A model generated the notes under the pieces. It did no database searches and was not told where the DNA came from. It saw nothing but the letters and a program-made list of their open reading frames with translations. Position numbers and translations under genes: made by a program. Below, in pieces: positions 1 to 9,280 of a DNA stretch of 64,000 bases. How positions within the stretch are numbered: the first letter of the stretch is position 1; the number at the start of each line of letters is the position of its first letter. This DNA is from Halohasta litorea (GTDB lineage: Archaea; Halobacteriota; Halobacteria; Halobacteriales; Haloferacaceae): NCBI RefSeq assembly GCF_024494645.1, contig NZ_JANHDJ010000001.1, positions 838,779 to 902,778 of the forward strand, written 5' to 3'.

Positions 1-178
1 CGAACAGCGAGACTCTGAACGTTCGCCACAGCGGCCAGAGTGCGATCGTGAACAACACCAGAAACGCCGGTGCCAAGAGGAGATAGGCGTAGGCCTCCTC
101 GCTCAACTGCTCCATCCAGTTGAGGACGCGTGAGACTGGATTCCAGCCCTGTTGCTGTTGTCGCTGTTCAGTCGCCAT
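1..178 (-). CDS. ABC transporter permease, sugar type (N-terminal part)
   Basis: A minus-strand gene starts at the ATG at 176-178 and runs off the window start, leaving 59 codons. The product begins MATEQRQQQQGW and enters a hydrophobic first membrane helix at about residues 31-51 containing LLLAPAFLVLF. That is the usual first helix of MalF/UgpA-type permeases. It lies 48 bases downstream of a lipoprotein sugar-binding gene on the same strand, so it is probably one membrane subunit of the same importer. The family call rests on the N-terminal pattern and this context. Confidence 0.7.
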   Translation of the reverse strand, partial: MATEQRQQQQGWNPVSRVLNWMEQLSEEAYAYLLLAPAFLVLFTIALWPLWRTFRVSLF

Positions 179-226
179 GGTCCGTTCCCCTGGGATTTGG
201 TTGGTGCATGGTTGTGGATCGAGTGT

Positions 227-1660
227 TCACGAGATGTTCTCCAAGTCGATGAACGCGCCTTCCAAATCGCTCATTGCCTCGGTTGGGCGCTTCCGGCCCT
301 GGAGGGCGTCGTTGATGTCCTGGTAGGCTTCCTGGGACTGCTGTGACCAGACCGGCGTCACCGGTCGCGCGACGGTGTTATCACCTGCGATTCGCAGCGT
401 CTCGGAGTAGTCGCCGAAAGCTGGATGCTCGCCAGCGAGACTCTCGACGAGATCCGGCTGATGGGGGAGGAACCCCGGCCCGTTCAACTGTGCGGCCTGG
501 ATTTCCTCGGAGTGGAACGCCCGGAGGACCTCCAGCGTCGACCCCAGATCGGTAGTATTGGGATTGGCCGCCACCAGCCACCCACCCAGTGCCGCGGCCG
601 TGCCACCGAGTCCCTCGTAAGCGGCTTCGCCCTCCGGGACACCGTACGGCATCGGCATCACACCTAACTCCTGGCCGCCTTCGAACTGGTCTTCGGCCAG
701 CGGAATCGTGTAGGTCCAGTTGCGCATCGCCACTGCATTCGTATCGCCGACGAACGCGCCGTCGGTCTCCTGTTCGGTCCAGCCGAACACCACGTTGGGC
801 GAACACTGCGCAATGTCTTGCGAGGCCTCGCTACTGCCAGTAACCATGTCGCGGGCGACGTTGAGCGCCTCGATAACTGGCTCTTCTTCGACCGTCACGG
901 GCCGATCACCGACCGGCCCGAAGAGGGTATCGAGGCCGCCGAAGTACGCCCCGCCGTAGCTCGACATGAGTTCGTTGAACGTACAACACGAGAGGCCGGG
1001 GTAGCTGTCGGCCTGCCAGACGTAGCCGTAGTCGACGTCGGCACTGTCGTGGACCTCCGCAACGCTGGCGCTCCACTCGCTCCAGGAGGGTGGGTCGGTC
1101 GACCACCGGTCGAACTCGCTGTCGGTGTAGCCTGCGTCCCGAAACAGGTCCTTGCGGTAGTGCATCGTCGGGAAGTCGGGAAAGAAGGGAATCGCCCACA
1201 GCTCGCCGGTGTCGGGATGGCTTCCGGTCTCGACGAGCATCTCGAAGCTCTCGGATTTGACCCGATCGATGAACTCGCTGTCCATCTCCGCTTCGAGATT
1301 GACGATACTCTCCCGGACGATAAACGGAATCGTCCACCCGTTGTCCATCACCATGATGTCCGGCTTTTCCTGTTGGGCATCGAGCAACGTCACGAACTCT
1401 TCGGCCCGTGCGTCGGTATCCTCGGGGCCGGCGGTGATCTCGATGCTGATGTTCTCGGAGACTCCCGCGTCGTAGAACGCTTGCACGTCCATGTTCTGGG
1501 CGAGGTTCTGGTTGCCCAGGATTTCGACACCCTCGCTCCCGCTGGCACCGTAGCAGCCCGCGATCGAGGCCACGCCAGCCGTTCCGGCTATCCGAGCGAA
1601 CCGGCGTCTGGATACTGGTCCAGGACGTGTCTTTTGGCTCTTTTTTCTCTCCTGTACCAT
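227..1660 (-). CDS. ABC transporter substrate-binding lipoprotein, sugar type
   Basis: This 477-aa protein is the extracellular binding component of a carbohydrate importer of the MalE/family 1 type. Residues 17-36 carry a twin-arginine signal (SRRRFARIAG) ending in a lipobox with Cys36, so it should leave by the Tat route and be lipid-anchored. The body has the usual solute-binding features, including PDIMVMDNGW and WAIPFFPDFPTMHYRKDLF, where the ligand cleft and hinge are expected. Its length is normal for the family. A permease gene follows at 178. The ligand (trehalose, maltose or another sugar) cannot be read from the sequence. An AT-rich promoter region lies at 1661-1740. Confidence 0.85.
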   Translation of the reverse strand: MVQERKKSQKTRPGPVSRRRFARIAGTAGVASIAGCYGASGSEGVEILGNQNLAQNMDVQAFYDAGVSENISIEITAGPEDTDARAEEFVTLLDAQQEKPDIMVMDNGWTIPFIVRESIVNLEAEMDSEFIDRVKSESFEMLVETGSHPDTGELWAIPFFPDFPTMHYRKDLFRDAGYTDSEFDRWSTDPPSWSEWSASVAEVHDSADVDYGYVWQADSYPGLSCCTFNELMSSYGGAYFGGLDTLFGPVGDRPVTVEEEPVIEALNVARDMVTGSSEASQDIAQCSPNVVFGWTEQETDGAFVGDTNAVAMRNWTYTIPLAEDQFEGGQELGVMPMPYGVPEGEAAYEGLGGTAAALGGWLVAANPNTTDLGSTLEVLRAFHSEEIQAAQLNGPGFLPHQPDLVESLAGEHPAFGDYSETLRIAGDNTVARPVTPVWSQQSQEAYQDINDALQGRKRPTEAMSDLEGAFIDLENIS

Positions 1661-1878
1661 ATGAATAGATTTCTAACATGATTAATCATAAATGTTTTTG
1701 CCATCAGTTTCAATATCGCGATTATTTATATTAGAAATGACAGTTCCGGTCACATCGACCAGCGGACGACACCAGGAGCGAGGCGATGGATCGTGACGCT
1801 GTTAGGGATATTTGCCTCCTCTGTGATTTAAAACAGGTCTCGGTGCCGAACCGCCTCACAGCGGCTCTCGAAGCGCTG

Positions 1879-3666
1879 CTATTTGCCCCAGAACGGATCG
1901 CGTTTCCGGCGCTTGTTTAAATAGCCCGACAGCGCCTCAAGCTCGTCGGCCGGGATCTCGTCGGAAAGCTCCTGTTCGAGGATTTTGGCGTGCTTTTCGG
2001 GGAGGTCGATCCACAGCTCGTCGCCCTCCTCGATCTGTCGGCCCACTGTCGGCCCGTCGATAGCGAGACTCACACGCTGGCCAGCCCGGGCCTCCGAGAC
2101 GTCATCGCCCTGCAGCTGGATGCCCGACAGTTGGCCGACCCGATCGGGCTCGTTGTTCTCGAATTTGGCGACGTTGGCGTTGTTCTTGACCGTCCCGGAC
2201 ATGATTTCAACCCCGACTACGGCGGGGTCGGACTGGCGGAAGGTGTGGTCCTGGAGGATCTGGAACCGCGCCGGGCGGATGATCTTGTCGAGAATCGTTT
2301 CCTGCTGGGAGCGTTTCATCTCCTCGACGTACTCGTCGTACTCTTCGACCAGCTGGTAGATCACGTCATCGCTGAACAGCCGCACTTCGGCCTGTTCGAG
2401 TTCGCGCTCGGCGTTCGGCAGCACATCGACGTTAAAACCGAGAATGGCTTTGTTCTCGGCCTCCCGGGCCGTGCCCGCAACCGCCACGTCACGCGGAGCG
2501 ATATCGCCGACCTCGGCCCGAAGGATCGGTATTTCGGCCTCCTGGAGGGCGTTGGCCATCGCCTCCAGACTGCCGAGGGTGTCGGCTTTGACGACGACGC
2601 CCTCCTCTTCAGTGCCGACTTCGATCTCGGCGAGTTCAGCCTTCACCTCCTCGACCACGTCTTCCTCCGGTCGGTCGCGGACGACCCGGACGGGAGCGCC
2701 AGCGATCGCGTTGTCGAGATCCGGCGCGGCGATCTTGACACCGGCGGCCGCCCCGACGCTGTCGACCTGTTCGAACTGTTTTTCGACCCGGATCTCGGCG
2801 TTCGGCCGCGGCTGGAGCAGCGCCCGGACCTCGGTGACGATCGGCTCGTTGCTCGCGCCGACGACGATCGTATCCCCCTCGCGGATGATTCCGTCGTAGA
2901 CGACCACATCGAGGGTGGCTCCGAACCCCTGTTGATCCTTGACCTCCAAGACGGTCCCCTCGCCGGGGCCCTCGACGTCGATCTCCATCTCGGCTTTCAT
3001 AAACCGCTGGGAGAGGCCCATCAGCACGGCGAGGATGTCGGGGACGCCTTCGCCGGTGAGCGCCGAACAGGGGACGACGCCGATGTTGTTCCGGAAGTTC
3101 TGGACCCGCCAGTAGAAGTCCGCCGAGAAATCCCGGTCGGAGAGCTGGCCGATCAGCTCATAGAGGTTCTCGTCGAGCCGGCTGCGGGCAGCGTCGCTTT
3201 GGCCGTCGTAGCTGGGTTTGATCGGCGAATCCTCGACCGGGTTCCACCCCGGGGTCGTATCGACCTTGTTGGCAGCGACGACGAAAGGCGTCCCCGTCCG
3301 TTGGAGGATGTCGATGGCCTCCTCGGTCTGGGGCTGGAAGCCGTCGTTGACGTCGACGACGAGGATCGCGATGTCGGCGAGCGCGCCGCCACGCGCGCGG
3401 AGCGTCGAAAACGAGTGGTGTCCAGGAGTATCGATGAACAGGAGTCCGGGGAGATCGAAATCGGAGGGCTGGACCAGCGAGCCAGCCATCTCGGAGATCG
3501 TATCGAGCGGGACGGCTGTCGCACCGATGTGTTGGGTGATCGCCCCGGCTTCGCCGTCGCTGACCGCCGAGCCGCGGATCTTGTCGAGCAAACTGGTCTT
3601 GCCGTGGTCGACGTGGCCGAGGACGGCAACGATGGGTGTACGTAACGAGTGGGCTTGATCAGACAT
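1879..3666 (-). CDS. infB: Translation initiation factor IF-2 (aIF5B)
   Basis: A translational GTPase that promotes ribosomal subunit joining and initiator tRNA positioning in the cytoplasm. The G1 loop GHVDHGKT lies at residues 17-24, followed by DTPGHHSF (G3) and NKVD (G4). The C-terminal part carries the typical aIF5B domains ending in the lysine/arginine-rich tail RKRDPFWGK. From the ATG at 3666 it is 595 aa, the normal archaeal length. An in-frame TTG 15 bases upstream would add five residues, but the ATG is preferred. It appears to be a single-gene transcript. Confidence 0.96.
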   Translation of the reverse strand: MSDQAHSLRTPIVAVLGHVDHGKTSLLDKIRGSAVSDGEAGAITQHIGATAVPLDTISEMAGSLVQPSDFDLPGLLFIDTPGHHSFSTLRARGGALADIAILVVDVNDGFQPQTEEAIDILQRTGTPFVVAANKVDTTPGWNPVEDSPIKPSYDGQSDAARSRLDENLYELIGQLSDRDFSADFYWRVQNFRNNIGVVPCSALTGEGVPDILAVLMGLSQRFMKAEMEIDVEGPGEGTVLEVKDQQGFGATLDVVVYDGIIREGDTIVVGASNEPIVTEVRALLQPRPNAEIRVEKQFEQVDSVGAAAGVKIAAPDLDNAIAGAPVRVVRDRPEEDVVEEVKAELAEIEVGTEEEGVVVKADTLGSLEAMANALQEAEIPILRAEVGDIAPRDVAVAGTAREAENKAILGFNVDVLPNAERELEQAEVRLFSDDVIYQLVEEYDEYVEEMKRSQQETILDKIIRPARFQILQDHTFRQSDPAVVGVEIMSGTVKNNANVAKFENNEPDRVGQLSGIQLQGDDVSEARAGQRVSLAIDGPTVGRQIEEGDELWIDLPEKHAKILEQELSDEIPADELEALSGYLNKRRKRDPFWGK

Positions 3667-3905
3667 GGGATAAAACCTCAAAAGGTCGCTTTACAGGAAT
3701 CCAGTGGGGCGTCGGTGTTAAGTGTTTCAACTTCCGGTTCATCCCGTCTTCGGGCTATAGTGATGGACGCGAGTGGGGTGCTGTACCGCTGTCGCCACAG
3801 ACTGTTCGATCCCGACACGCCGGAGTCGTCGGGATCGTGGTTGCGACAGACGACCGTCAGACAGTCCCCGTGGCGTTTATATAATTCCGTCCGGTTAGCA
3901 GAGGT

Positions 3906-4151
3906 ATGGTAGACATACTCGCCGAAAACCTCTCCGGGAAAGCGGTGATGGGGGCGGATGGAACCGAACTCGGGGACCTGTACAACATTACGATGGAGAT
4001 GAAGACGGGCGGGCTCCGAAACCTGCTTGTCGTCCCCAACGAGGGGATTTCGGCACACTCCTCGGGATTCGAGGCCGACGACGCCGGTCGGCTCAAGATC
4101 CCGATCAGTGGCGTTCAGGCCGTCAAAGACTACATCGTCGTCTCTCGCTAA
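3906..4151 (+). CDS. PRC-barrel domain protein
   Basis: An 81-aa cytoplasmic protein made of one PRC-barrel fold (MVDILAENLSGKAVMGADG, then LGDLYNITMEM and NLLVVPNEG). Small PRC-barrel proteins are very common in haloarchaea and are thought to be adaptor or RNA/division-associated factors, but no fixed role can be claimed here. Three bases separate it from the PIN/zinc-ribbon protein at 4155, so the two are probably co-transcribed. That pairing hints at RNA processing or ribosome maturation, as inference only. Confidence 0.85.
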   Translation: MVDILAENLSGKAVMGADGTELGDLYNITMEMKTGGLRNLLVVPNEGISAHSSGFEADDAGRLKIPISGVQAVKDYIVVSR

Positions 4152-4154
4152 CGC

Positions 4155-4613
4155 ATGGAAATTCTCGACACGTCGGCTTTTATTCACGAGTATCATACCG
4201 ACGATGACACGGCGTCGGTGCCACAGGTCCACGAGGAACTAGAGGGTGAACACGCCTTCCGATTCGATGCCGAGGAGGGTGCGGGAATGCACATTCACAT
4301 CCCCGCCGACGGCACCGCCGAAAAAGTCCAGCGGGTTGCCACCGAAACCGGCGACGCGGACGAACTCTCCGAGACCGATCTCCTTCTTGTGGCCGCCGCA
4401 TTCGAACTCGACGGCACCTTGGTCACCGACGACTACGCAATGCAGAACGTCGCCGAGCGGCTCAACGTCGCCGTCCAGGTGATCGCCCGGGACGGGATCA
4501 CCGAGCAGCGGGAGTGGCAGTTCCAGTGTGGCGGCTGTGGCCGCACCTTCGACGACGACCACGAACGGTGTCCGATCTGCGGCAGCGACCTCACGCGGAA
4601 AAACCCGGCCTGA
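4155..4613 (+). CDS. NOB1-like PIN endonuclease with zinc ribbon
   Basis: This 152-aa protein has an N-terminal PIN domain (MEILDTSAFIHEY with the first catalytic Asp at residue 5, then SETDLLLVAAAFEL and LVTDDYAMQNVAERL carrying later acidic residues). It ends in a zinc ribbon of the form CGGC-x10-CPIC. This arrangement is that of archaeal NOB1, which matures the 3' end of 16S rRNA. The start directly follows the PRC-barrel gene. A role in 30S maturation follows from family knowledge and was not tested. Confidence 0.88.
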   Translation: MEILDTSAFIHEYHTDDDTASVPQVHEELEGEHAFRFDAEEGAGMHIHIPADGTAEKVQRVATETGDADELSETDLLLVAAAFELDGTLVTDDYAMQNVAERLNVAVQVIARDGITEQREWQFQCGGCGRTFDDDHERCPICGSDLTRKNPA

Positions 4614-4640
4614 TTCGGCTGTCGACCGTTTCGTGACCCC

Positions 4641-5390
4641 TCAACCGATATAGCCGATCTCACCCAGATACAGGACTGCGAACAGCGTCCCGTTGTAGCA
4701 GCCGTGGGTCACCGCCGGAACGACGATATTGTCGGTGTACTCGTAGAGATAGCCGAGCACGATACCGAGCACCCCGGCCAGCAGCGCATACGAGAGCTGG
4801 GCCCCGAACCCGCCGCTCACCGCGGGAATGTGGATCAGCCCGAACAGCACCGTCGCGGCGACGATCGCTGGCCACGCGCCCCACGACTCGCGGAGTCGCC
4901 CCTGGACGGCCCCCCGGAACAACAGCTCCTCGGCCGGACCCACGAACAGCAGCGAGATGACGATCATCACGAGATAGTACACCGGGTCGCCAGCCCCCGC
5001 CAGCACAGCCTGATTAGCCCCCGGCGAGAGGTCGATCGCTTCGAGCAGCCGATTGATAAGATACTGGCCGCCCAACAGTACGACGGTTCCGCCGACGATA
5101 ACCCCGACGCCGCGAGGGCTGGGGACGACTGCCCTGATCAGTCGCTCGGTGTCGACGAGCCGTCCGTACCCCACGACGACGGCGATCATCGTCACGAACT
5201 GCAACACGGTCTGGACGATCCGAACCGCGTTGGTCGAGGCCGAACCACCGACCGCAGCGGTCACTAGTGGATCGAAGACAGTCACCGCAAGGCTCGCAGC
5301 GAGATAGGCACCGACAATGACGAGAATCGCTTCGCCGATGTGTTGGAGGCGATTCCCCGGTGTCGGCTGTGCTGATGCCTGTTCCATCAC
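4641..5390 (-). CDS. CPBP-family intramembrane metalloprotease
   Basis: A 249-aa polytopic membrane protein of the CAAX protease/bacteriocin-processing (Abi) family. The signature motif EELLFRG lies at residues 154-160, followed by FGLIHIP and VTHGCYN, which supply the conserved histidines of motifs 2 and 3. About seven hydrophobic helices can be seen. In archaea the substrates are mostly unknown. It is convergent with the PIN gene and divergent from the aminopeptidase at 5508. Either of two adjacent ATG codons could serve as start. Confidence 0.88.
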   Translation of the reverse strand: MMEQASAQPTPGNRLQHIGEAILVIVGAYLAASLAVTVFDPLVTAAVGGSASTNAVRIVQTVLQFVTMIAVVVGYGRLVDTERLIRAVVPSPRGVGVIVGGTVVLLGGQYLINRLLEAIDLSPGANQAVLAGAGDPVYYLVMIVISLLFVGPAEELLFRGAVQGRLRESWGAWPAIVAATVLFGLIHIPAVSGGFGAQLSYALLAGVLGIVLGYLYEYTDNIVVPAVTHGCYNGTLFAVLYLGEIGYIG

Positions 5391-5507
5391 TACGGCCCGC
5401 TACGGTCAACAGGATGTTATGCACACCGGTTGCCGACGACCACCCACGAGTGTGTTCGCCGAATCAAACACAGTAACTGCTAACCCGCGTCGACGGCAAT
5501 GGCCTGT

Positions 5508-6458
5508 ATGACCGATTCCGACCTTCGAGCCGCCGCCGAAACGGCACTCACCCAGTGTCACGACCTCGGCAGCGAGGAGACCTGCCTGATCATCACCGAC
5601 GACAAGCGTGAGCGAATCGGCGAGATGCTGTACACTGTCGCCAGCGAAATCACCGACGACCCCGTGATCGTCCGCTACCCGCCGGGCCCACAGCACGGCG
5701 CGGAGCCGCCCGAACCCATCGCGGCGGCGTTTCGGGAGGCCGACGTCTTCCTCGCTCCGACGACCAAAAGCCTCAGCCACACCCGCGCCCGCGGCGCGGC
5801 CTGTGAGGCCGGTGCCCGCGGTGCCACGCTCCCCGGGATTACCGAGGACGTCTTCGTAACCGGCCTCGATGCCGACTACGAGGCGATCGCCGCCCACTCC
5901 GAAACAGTCCACGAGCAGGTCCGCGAAGCCGACGAGATCCGCGTCACCTCGCCGCAGGGCACCGACATCACCTTCGCAATCGCCGACCGCGAGTGGCACC
6001 TCGATACCGGAATCGTCCACGAGCCGGGTGACTTTTCGAACCTCCCGGCTGGCGAGGTGTTCGTCAGCCCCGAGAGTGCGACCGGCACCTACGTCGTCGA
6101 TGGGACGATGCGACCTCACGGTCTCCTGGATGCCGACCATCAACTCACTTTTGAGGTCGAAGACGGCTATGTGACCGAGATCAGTGACGACGAGATCCGC
6201 GCACAGATCGAGACCGCTGCTGAGGAGGCCGGACAGGACGCCTACAACCTCGCCGAACTCGGGATCGGAACGAACGTCGGCGTCGACGAGCTGGTCGGCT
6301 CGGTTCTCTTAGACGAGAAGGCCGCCGGAACTGTCCACATCGCCATCGGCGACAACGCCTCGATCGGCGGCGAGACGGAGGCTCCGCTGCATCTCGACGG
6401 GATTCTCCGGGAGCCAACCGTCTACGTCGATGGTGTCGAGATCGAGTTACCCGAATAG
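5508..6458 (+). CDS. Aminopeptidase, M29-like family
   Basis: A 316-aa cytoplasmic protein resembling the archaeal leucyl aminopeptidase (M29/AmpS-like) family. Recognisable stretches are VFLAPTTKSLSHTRAR, a mid-region ending GTMRPHGLL, and NLAELGIGTN followed by GSVLLDEKAAGTVHIAIGD. The His, Glu and Asp residues in the last part are where that family binds metal. An ATG nine bases upstream is also in frame; the one opening MTDSDL fits other haloarchaeal proteins better. It stands alone between divergent and same-strand neighbours. The exact substrate is unknown. Confidence 0.75.
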   Translation: MTDSDLRAAAETALTQCHDLGSEETCLIITDDKRERIGEMLYTVASEITDDPVIVRYPPGPQHGAEPPEPIAAAFREADVFLAPTTKSLSHTRARGAACEAGARGATLPGITEDVFVTGLDADYEAIAAHSETVHEQVREADEIRVTSPQGTDITFAIADREWHLDTGIVHEPGDFSNLPAGEVFVSPESATGTYVVDGTMRPHGLLDADHQLTFEVEDGYVTEISDDEIRAQIETAAEEAGQDAYNLAELGIGTNVGVDELVGSVLLDEKAAGTVHIAIGDNASIGGETEAPLHLDGILREPTVYVDGVEIELPE

Positions 6459-6534
6459 GAGTCCGCTACGGTAGCTACCCCCATACCGCCTCGACAAGCA
6501 CGACTTTTTACCCGCCGCCCTCGGAGAACCGCCT

Positions 6535-7194
6535 ATGAGCGACATAGACGCCGGTGACAGGGTGGCACTCACCTGTCCCTCCTGTTCACCACGCGAGGAA
6601 ACGGTCCACGAGGTGCTGAAACCCGGCGGCGACGTGACGGTCCGGTGTAGCGAGTGTAGCCACGTCCACAAGACCCAAATCGAGTCGACGCCCGCGGTCG
6701 ACAAGAAGGTCATCGTCTCCCAGGACGGCGACTCCTTCAGCACGCGGCTCGAAGCCGACCCCAACGAGACGGTCGAAGTCGGCGACGAGTTCATCGTCGA
6801 CACCCCCGAGGCGATCCTGCAGGTCCGGGTGACTGGCCTCGAACTCACAGACAGCGACGCCCGCTTCGAGAGCGCGATCATGGAAGACGTCGAAACCGTC
6901 TGGACGCGCGCGGTCGACAACGTCGGCGTCAACGTGACCCTCCACCCCAAGGACGGCTCGCGGGACGACACCAGGAGCCTGAAGGTCAACGTCCCCGGTG
7001 ACTACGAGTTCACCGTCGGCGAGACCGACTCCTTCGGCGACGACGAATTCACGATCACCGGGATTTTCGTCCGCGACGACGCCGAGGGCTACCGCTTCGA
7101 CAAGTTCGACGAGCGCGGCGATATGGTCTACGCCAAGGACATCAAACGGATCTACGGCACCGACGAGACCACCAGCGCGTGGTCGGCGTGGTAG
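6535..7194 (+). CDS. HVO_0476-family zinc finger protein
   Basis: A 219-aa protein conserved across haloarchaea. The N-terminal 40 residues hold a zinc finger with CPSCSPRE and CSECSHVH, giving two Cys pairs. The rest is an all-beta region with repeated short strands (DEFIVDTPEAILQVRV, DYEFTVGETDSFGDDEF). Its function is unknown; a nucleic-acid or ribosome-associated role is a guess from the zinc finger. It lies 46 bases before the Pcm gene on the same strand, and the two may share a transcript. Confidence 0.85.
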   Translation: MSDIDAGDRVALTCPSCSPREETVHEVLKPGGDVTVRCSECSHVHKTQIESTPAVDKKVIVSQDGDSFSTRLEADPNETVEVGDEFIVDTPEAILQVRVTGLELTDSDARFESAIMEDVETVWTRAVDNVGVNVTLHPKDGSRDDTRSLKVNVPGDYEFTVGETDSFGDDEFTITGIFVRDDAEGYRFDKFDERGDMVYAKDIKRIYGTDETTSAWSAW

Positions 7195-7240
7195 CCGACA
7201 GGTCCGACCGTTAAAGACCGTCCACACCGGAGTCCCCACA

Positions 7241-7978
7241 ATGGATCGCGAAACGCTTCGGGCAGACATGGTCGACGGGCTGGAGTACAGCCTCGACCAG
7301 CCGCTCGATCCCATACTCGTCGACGCCCTCCAGACGGTCCCACACCACGAGTTTACCGAACCCGAAACCGACGGCGACAGCCCCGGCTCACGTAGTCTCC
7401 AACCCCAGTTGGTCGCCCGGCTGCTGCTCGCGCTGGATGCCGAACCGGACCACGAGACGCTGATCGTCGGCGCGGGCGTCGGCTACACGGCCGCGGCGCT
7501 CGCCGAAATCGTTGGCGGCCGCCACGTTCATGCGATCGATATCGACCGCCAGCTCGTTTCGGTCGCCCGGCAGAACCTCCAGTCGACTGGCTACGACGAG
7601 GTGCTGGTCGACCGGCGGGACGGCGCGACGGGACTCCCCGAGTACGCGCCGTTCGATCGAATCCTCCTGGAGTGTGCGGTCGTCGAGCCGCCGCGGGCGC
7701 TCGTCGACCAACTCGCCCCCGGCGGGCGGCTGGTGGTCCCCCGCGGGACGACCAGTCAAACGCTCGTGGCGTTCGACCGCGACCACGACAACGGAGCTAT
7801 CCAGGAGACCGGGCAGTTCGGCGCGGTGCGGTTCCGGCCGATGTTGGTCGACGGCGAGCAGGCCAGCAGCCCCGTCAGAAACCGGACCGAACGCGAAGAC
7901 ACCGAGTTCGACCAACAGGGATATTTCGCCCCCGCTGGCTGGGAATACGAGTGGCTCGACTGGGACGAGCGGCTGTAA
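7241..7978 (+). CDS. pcm: Protein-L-isoaspartate O-methyltransferase
   Basis: This 245-aa SAM-dependent enzyme starts damaged isoaspartyl repair by methylating the abnormal carboxylate. The SAM-binding motif I reads LIVGAGVGYTAAAL, followed by HAIDIDRQLVSVARQNL (acidic ribose-binding position) and LAPGGRLVVP, the standard order of the family. The open frame extends further upstream, but the ATG at 7241 gives the family N-terminus MDRETLRADMVDGL. A short TATA-like TTAAAG lies about 30 bases before the start. Confidence 0.88.
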   Translation: MDRETLRADMVDGLEYSLDQPLDPILVDALQTVPHHEFTEPETDGDSPGSRSLQPQLVARLLLALDAEPDHETLIVGAGVGYTAAALAEIVGGRHVHAIDIDRQLVSVARQNLQSTGYDEVLVDRRDGATGLPEYAPFDRILLECAVVEPPRALVDQLAPGGRLVVPRGTTSQTLVAFDRDHDNGAIQETGQFGAVRFRPMLVDGEQASSPVRNRTEREDTEFDQQGYFAPAGWEYEWLDWDERL

Positions 7979-8016
7979 GCGATACACTCAGGAATCCCCC
8001 AGTCGTACGTACCGCT

Positions 8017-8298
8017 GTGGCTGACTCAGCACAACCGCCGGGTGACGCCGATGGGCCCGCAACCGACGAGCCTGCGGCCGCGGACGTCGACCTGACCGAA
8101 CTCGACATCCAGGAGCGAATCGCACTCGCAACCGCCCAACAGCCAGCTATCGGCCTGTTTCTCGTCTTATTTTCCCTGTTTGCCTTTACGTTCTTTATTG
8201 CGCTTGCACTCGTCTATCCGACCGTCGCGGGGCTGTTTATTATCGTGCTGTTGGTGATCGCTCTCATCGGTAGCGGTCTGTACTTCCTCCTGCGGTGA
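8017..8298 (+). CDS. Small two-helix membrane protein, haloarchaeal
   Basis: A 93-aa protein read from a GTG start. An acidic, proline-rich N-terminal half (about 45 residues) is followed by two transmembrane helices (QPAIGLFLVLFSLFAFTFF and a second ending YFLLR). No known catalytic motif is seen. It resembles small haloarchaeal membrane proteins of the DUF7322 kind, but I am not certain of the family. It lies 38 bases after pcm on the same strand. Confidence 0.65.
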   Translation: MADSAQPPGDADGPATDEPAAADVDLTELDIQERIALATAQQPAIGLFLVLFSLFAFTFFIALALVYPTVAGLFIIVLLVIALIGSGLYFLLR

Positions 8299-8353
8299 GT
8301 TGTTCAACGGTAGGATCAGGCGTTCATTGGTTGTTGATTCGATGTCTGAAAAG

Positions 8354-8435
8354 CGCTCGGAGCGGGATTTGAACCCGGGCTGAGAACCTGCTCGCTACGT
8401 TCGCAGAACCTCAGCATGATTCAAATCCACTCTGG
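8354..8435 (-). repeat. tRNA-Asp 3'-end fragment inside an imperfect palindrome
   Basis: On the minus strand the 24 bases at 8354-8377 match the 3' end (T arm and acceptor) of the tRNA-Asp at 8504 with one mismatch, but no tRNA body follows. Instead the sequence folds back on itself. GGATTTGAA at 8364-8372 pairs with TTCAAATCC at 8420-8428, GCTGAG pairs with CTCAGC, and CTGC pairs with GCAG, around a short central loop. The element looks like an attachment-site remnant or a tRNA-derived mobile repeat. Confidence 0.6.
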
Positions 8436-8503
8436 TTGTATCACTGAACACTGTAATCGCTCGCCGATGAAACGCCTCGCTGGAGGTTTGAGCTCGGAAA
8501 AAG

Positions 8504-8576
8504 CGCCCGGAGCGGGATTTGAACCCGCGTCACGACCGTGACAGGGTCGTATGATGGGCCACTACACCATCCGGGC
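8504..8576 (-). tRNA. tRNA-Asp (GTC)
   Basis: A 73-base cloverleaf on the minus strand with anticodon GTC. Its acceptor stem GCCCGGA pairs with TCCGGGC, and the T arm contains GGTTCAAATCC. The anticodon stem is ACGACC paired with GGTCGT. CCA is not encoded. A second tRNA-Asp at 14778 differs at only two bases, which form one base pair of the anticodon stem. Confidence 0.97.
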
Positions 8577-8752
8577 TTGCTGCAATCATTCGTATCCGGG
8601 GGAGACGTTTAAGCCTTATTAGTTGCCCCCGCTCCGTGTGGCGATACCGTACCACTATCCTGACGACTGGTCGACTTCCGTTCATCCGACTCCACTATCC
8701 CGGCGATAACTGTCGATCCGAAACGTGGCTTCTCAGCCCGGAGTCGATGTCG

Positions 8753-9280
8753 CTAACACTGAACGGGTCGATCGAATCGGGAGTCGATATCGGTACCGGA
8801 GACGTGGACTGTGATCTCATCGGTACACGACACGCCGACAAACCGCTCCGTTCTGTGTTCTCCCGGTTCAAGCGGGCTATTTTCAGCGAGGTGTTCAGTC
8901 GTGCCACCGACACCAACTTCGATAGCTGTGAGTTCGATTTCCGTACCGAACTGATTTCGCACCGTCAGTTCAAGTTCGGTTGTCCCGTTTGCCGTATGAA
9001 TCGCTCGCTGTTCGAAGCCGACGACCGCAGCGTTATCTCCCGCAACAGCCATCTCAACGCCACGCTCTGCGGTCACTGAACTCGCACCGCTGGCACCGAT
9101 CATCATAACGCCGACCATACCCAATGTTGCCAGCAGTAGCGCCTGCCGTTTCGAGATCATTCGTTGTCGACCCATCCTGCGGTACATGTCTCTGGTTGTC
9201 TCGGATGAAGGACGGTGCGGGGAGTCGTCATCTATTTGCGTACTGTCTTGATATCCAACCACTTCAGTAACTGTCGACAT
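8753..9280 (-). CDS. Secreted surface protein related to the adjacent DUF1102-like pair
   Basis: A 175-aa protein with a hydrophobic export segment at about residues 46-66 followed by SGASSVTAERGVEMAVAGDN. This joint closely matches the signal ends of the two divergent neighbours (TGAFTSVTASR and TGAFSSVTAER), so all three are probably processed by the same signal peptidase. The mature part is short, all-beta in appearance, and ends with a Cys. Internal methionines at residues 32, 36 and 41 could be the real start. A TATA-like element at 9315-9326 about 40 bases upstream supports the first ATG. Function unknown; a fibre or envelope subunit is inferred. Confidence 0.7.
   Translation of the reverse strand: MSTVTEVVGYQDSTQIDDDSPHRPSSETTRDMYRRMGRQRMISKRQALLLATLGMVGVMMIGASGASSVTAERGVEMAVAGDNAAVVGFEQRAIHTANGTTELELTVRNQFGTEIELTAIEVGVGGTTEHLAENSPLEPGEHRTERFVGVSCTDEITVHVSGTDIDSRFDRPVQC

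Noticed and set aside
1990..3645. 551-codon plus-strand frame opposite infB
   Set aside because: It is the antisense shadow of a clear IF-2 gene, and its product has no recognisable domain.
8636..9079. 147-codon plus-strand frame
   Set aside because: The opposite frame encodes a secreted protein whose signal region matches the neighbouring genes. The plus frame has no motif.
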